Source: Methanoregula sp.
GTDB lineage: Archaea; Halobacteriota; Methanomicrobia; Methanomicrobiales; Methanospirillaceae
Assembly: GCA_003157895.1 (NCBI GenBank)
Contig: PMKW01000142.1
Span: 1 to 7,095, forward strand
Direction: 5' to 3'
Length of the DNA: 7,095 nt
Below, in pieces: positions 5,741-7,095 of this stretch. Position 1 is the stretch's first letter. Each line of letters begins with the position of its first letter. The notes under the pieces are model-generated. The model had not been told where the DNA came from, did not search any database, and saw nothing but the letters and a program-made list of their open reading frames with translations. A program made the position numbers and the translations under genes.

Positions 5741-5813
5741 ATTATCTCGTAAATCTGCAGCATGCTAACATATAACATAATCGAAATGCAACGAGGTGGT
5801 ATCGGGGGGAAAA

Positions 5814-5822
5814 ATATATAAA
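5814..5822 (-). promoter_or_regulatory. TATA box for the accessory protein/symporter operon
   Basis: The minus strand reads TTTATATAT, close to the archaeal consensus, centred at 5818. Transcription should start near 5792, giving a leader of about 50 bases. A weaker TTATATG at about 5769-5776 would give a leader of only a few bases and is an alternative. Confidence 0.65.
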
Positions 5823-5861
5823 TCCAGTTTTTATTGCAAATCTTTCTCATCAGGTATGTAT

Positions 5862-5876
5862 GAAAATATGTTTAAG
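5862..5876 (+). promoter_or_regulatory. Possible TATA box for the LivG/LivF-type operon
   Basis: The plus strand reads AAAATATGTTTAAG, an AT-rich stretch about 60 bases before the start codon. It would place the transcription start near 5894-5900. The match to the archaeal consensus is only fair. Confidence 0.35.
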
Positions 5877-5920
5877 AGCCCCCGTGTTAACCTATAGCAC
5901 AGACAATCCTCCCTGTTAGC

Positions 5921-5926
5921 GGTGAT
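5921..5926 (+). promoter_or_regulatory. Ribosome-binding site of the LivG-type gene
   Basis: GGTGAT is a perfect complement to the 3' end of archaeal 16S rRNA (AUCACC) and ends five bases before the ATG at 5932. It fixes this start. Confidence 0.75.
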
Positions 5927-5931
5927 TAAGC

Positions 5932-6660
5932 ATGCTCAGTCTCTCGGGTGTAACCAAGCAGATCGGCGGCCTGACTGCAGTGGACAACGTTGACCTGCAG
6001 ATGGACGCAGACGAGATCGTGGGACTTGTCGGGCCGAACGGTGCGGGCAAGACCACGCTTCTCAATATCATCTCCGGTATCCTCCCTCCCACGACAGGCA
6101 AGGTGACCTTCAACGGGGAGGATATTACCGGTCTGAAGGCGGACAGGATCTGTCACCGGGGAATTGCCAAGACATTCCAGATCGCAAAATCCTTCCCTGA
6201 CCTGAGTGCCCAGCAGTGCGTCATGATCGGCGTCCTCTTTGGCAACAGGCAGGGTCCGGGGATGCCGGAGGCAAAGAAACAGGCACTTGAGATTCTGTCC
6301 AATGTCAATTTTCCGCCGGATAAGGCCGCAAACCTTATCCGGAACCTCAATGTCGTTGAGCTCAAGCGCCTGCAGCTGGCCCGGGCCCTTGCCTGCCGGC
6401 CGAAGCTGCTTCTCCTGGACGAACTCACAACCGGTCTCAACCCGAGAGAGAGCAGGGAGGCAGTCAGTCTCATCCGGAATATCCGGGACCAGGGAACATC
6501 AATCCTCATCATCGAGCATGTCATGAGCGTTATCATGGGAGTTTCTGACCGGATTGTAGTGCTCGACCATGGCAAGAAGATCGCTGACGGCAGGCCGTAC
6601 GAAGTCGTGAACAACCAGCGGGTCATCGACACCTATCTCGGGGATATCGACGCATTCTGA
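5932..6660 (+). CDS. ABC transporter ATP-binding protein, LivG type, with degenerate signature
   Basis: This 242-residue protein is a cytoplasmic ATPase subunit of an ABC importer of the branched-chain amino acid (Liv) type. Visible motifs are Walker A G-P-N-G-A-G-K-T-T (34-42), the Q-loop K-T-F-Q83, Walker B L-L-L-L-D-E (159-164), the D-loop G-L-N-P (168-171) and the switch histidine in I-I-E-H196. F-N-G-E-D-I-T-G-L and G-I-A-K-T-F-Q are typical of LivG. The signature is unusual: where LSGGQ or LAYGQ is expected the protein has L139-N-V-V-E-L-K-R-L-Q-L-A-R-A-L. Some LivG relatives have similar L-T-L-x-x-R-K-R-L-E forms, so this is likely a subfamily trait, not damage. Real substrates of such archaeal Liv-type systems vary and cannot be read from the ATPase. 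It is the first visible gene of an operon; the LivF-type gene follows with no gap. Confidence 0.9.
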   Translation: MLSLSGVTKQIGGLTAVDNVDLQMDADEIVGLVGPNGAGKTTLLNIISGILPPTTGKVTFNGEDITGLKADRICHRGIAKTFQIAKSFPDLSAQQCVMIGVLFGNRQGPGMPEAKKQALEILSNVNFPPDKAANLIRNLNVVELKRLQLARALACRPKLLLLDELTTGLNPRESREAVSLIRNIRDQGTSILIIEHVMSVIMGVSDRIVVLDHGKKIADGRPYEVVNNQRVIDTYLGDIDAF

Positions 6661-7095
6661 ATGGGGGAATCTGAAGTCATGCTTACCGTTTCAGGGCTCA
6701 GTGTCTTTCATGCAAACCTGCAGGTTGTCTGGGAGCTCTCGTTCCATGTCGATAAAGGCGAACTTGTCACCATGATCGGTCCGAATGGTGCAGGCAAAAC
6801 GACAACAGTTGAGACGATCGCAGGCCTTAATCGCAATGCGACCGGCTCGATCCTTTTTGATGGTAAAAATATCCTGGGCAGTCACCCGTATGATCTCTTT
6901 AAAAAAGGGCTTGCTCTGGTTCCCGAGAAACGGGAGATCTTTCCGGCCATGCCGGTAATTGAGAACCTCCTCCTGGGCGGGACCGGCAATGTAAATCCAA
7001 ATAAGTCCCTCGACCGTATCTTCCGCCTTTTCCCTATCCTTCAGGAGCGGCGGCGGCAGATGGCAGGAACTCTGTCCGGCGGCGAACAGCAGATG
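6661..7095 (+). CDS. ABC transporter ATP-binding protein, LivF type (partial, cut by window end)
   Basis: The frame is open for 145 codons to the edge of the window. It encodes the partner ATPase of the LivG-type protein. Walker A G-P-N-G-A-G-K-T-T lies at 40-48. The Q-loop region is A-L-V-P-E-K-R-E-I-F-P (85-95) with the glutamate usual for LivF, followed by V-I-E-N-L-L-L-G (99-106). The signature L-S-G-G-E-Q-Q-M (138-145) is canonical and is the last thing seen; Walker B and the rest are outside. I give the ATG at 6661, which directly abuts the TGA of the previous gene. An inner ATG at 6679 (M-L-T-V-S-G-L) is about as likely: it has GGGGG (6663-6667) 11 bases before it and begins at the conserved domain. 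Permease and binding-protein genes would be expected further right. Confidence 0.9.
   Translation, partial: MGESEVMLTVSGLSVFHANLQVVWELSFHVDKGELVTMIGPNGAGKTTTVETIAGLNRNATGSILFDGKNILGSHPYDLFKKGLALVPEKREIFPAMPVIENLLLGGTGNVNPNKSLDRIFRLFPILQERRRQMAGTLSGGEQQM

Larger units (their letters stand above)
5741..5931. promoter_or_regulatory. Divergent control region, symporter versus ABC transporter
   Basis: This 191-base gap separates two divergent transport operons and must hold both promoters. It is AT-rich, with the minus-strand TATA box near its middle. The eight-base palindrome AGCATGCT occurs near both ends (5759-5766 and 5929-5936), the second one including the start codon of the LivG-type gene. 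I see no long operator palindrome. Confidence 0.6.

Noticed and set aside
5741..5931. Riboswitch in the leader of either transporter operon
   Set aside because: The leaders are short (about 30-50 bases) and I see no known aptamer fold.

Overview
The window looks like archaeal DNA, most probably from a methanogen of the Methanomicrobia/Methanomicrobiales type. This is an inference from several signs: moderate GC with ATC/CTC/CCG-rich coding, archaeal TATA boxes about 26 bases before predicted transcription starts, a GGTGAT ribosome-binding site, U-tract terminators, and a zinc-ribbon membrane protein with a Thr/Pro linker. No rRNA, tRNA, CRISPR array or insertion sequence was seen.

Left part (1-672): a gene-poor stretch of about 670 bases with two different textures. 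Positions 114-341 hold several GC-rich hairpins in a row, one followed by a pyrimidine-rich tract like a terminator. Positions 499-672 are packed with A- and T-tracts and short inverted or direct repeats; part of this serves as a terminator for the operon that ends there.

Centre-left (673-3194, all minus strand): a three-gene operon read from right to left. It encodes an FAD-dependent oxidoreductase of the amine-oxidase/UDP-galactopyranose-mutase-like superfamily, a family 2 glycosyltransferase and a PaaI-like hotdog thioesterase. The first gene has a TATA box placed so that its mRNA should be leaderless. The first two products suggest glycan or glycolipid building; the thioesterase's link to them is unproven.

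Centre (3248-3961, minus): a single-gene unit with its own TATA box. It encodes a membrane protein with a zinc ribbon at its N-terminus, one membrane helix, a Thr/Pro-rich linker and two copies of an eight-cysteine module with identical spacing.

Right part (4112-7095): two divergent transport units share a 191-base control region. To the left runs a 34-residue membrane protein, not previously called in the window's ORF list, whose stop codon directly abuts the start of a 507-residue sodium/solute symporter; it resembles the symporter small accessory protein type. To the right run two ABC ATPases of the LivG and LivF type, the second cut off by the window edge just after its signature motif. 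The LivG-type protein lacks a normal LSGGQ motif while the LivF-type one has it, so the predicted heterodimer would have one standard and one degenerate ATP site. Permeases and the binding protein, if present, lie beyond the window.
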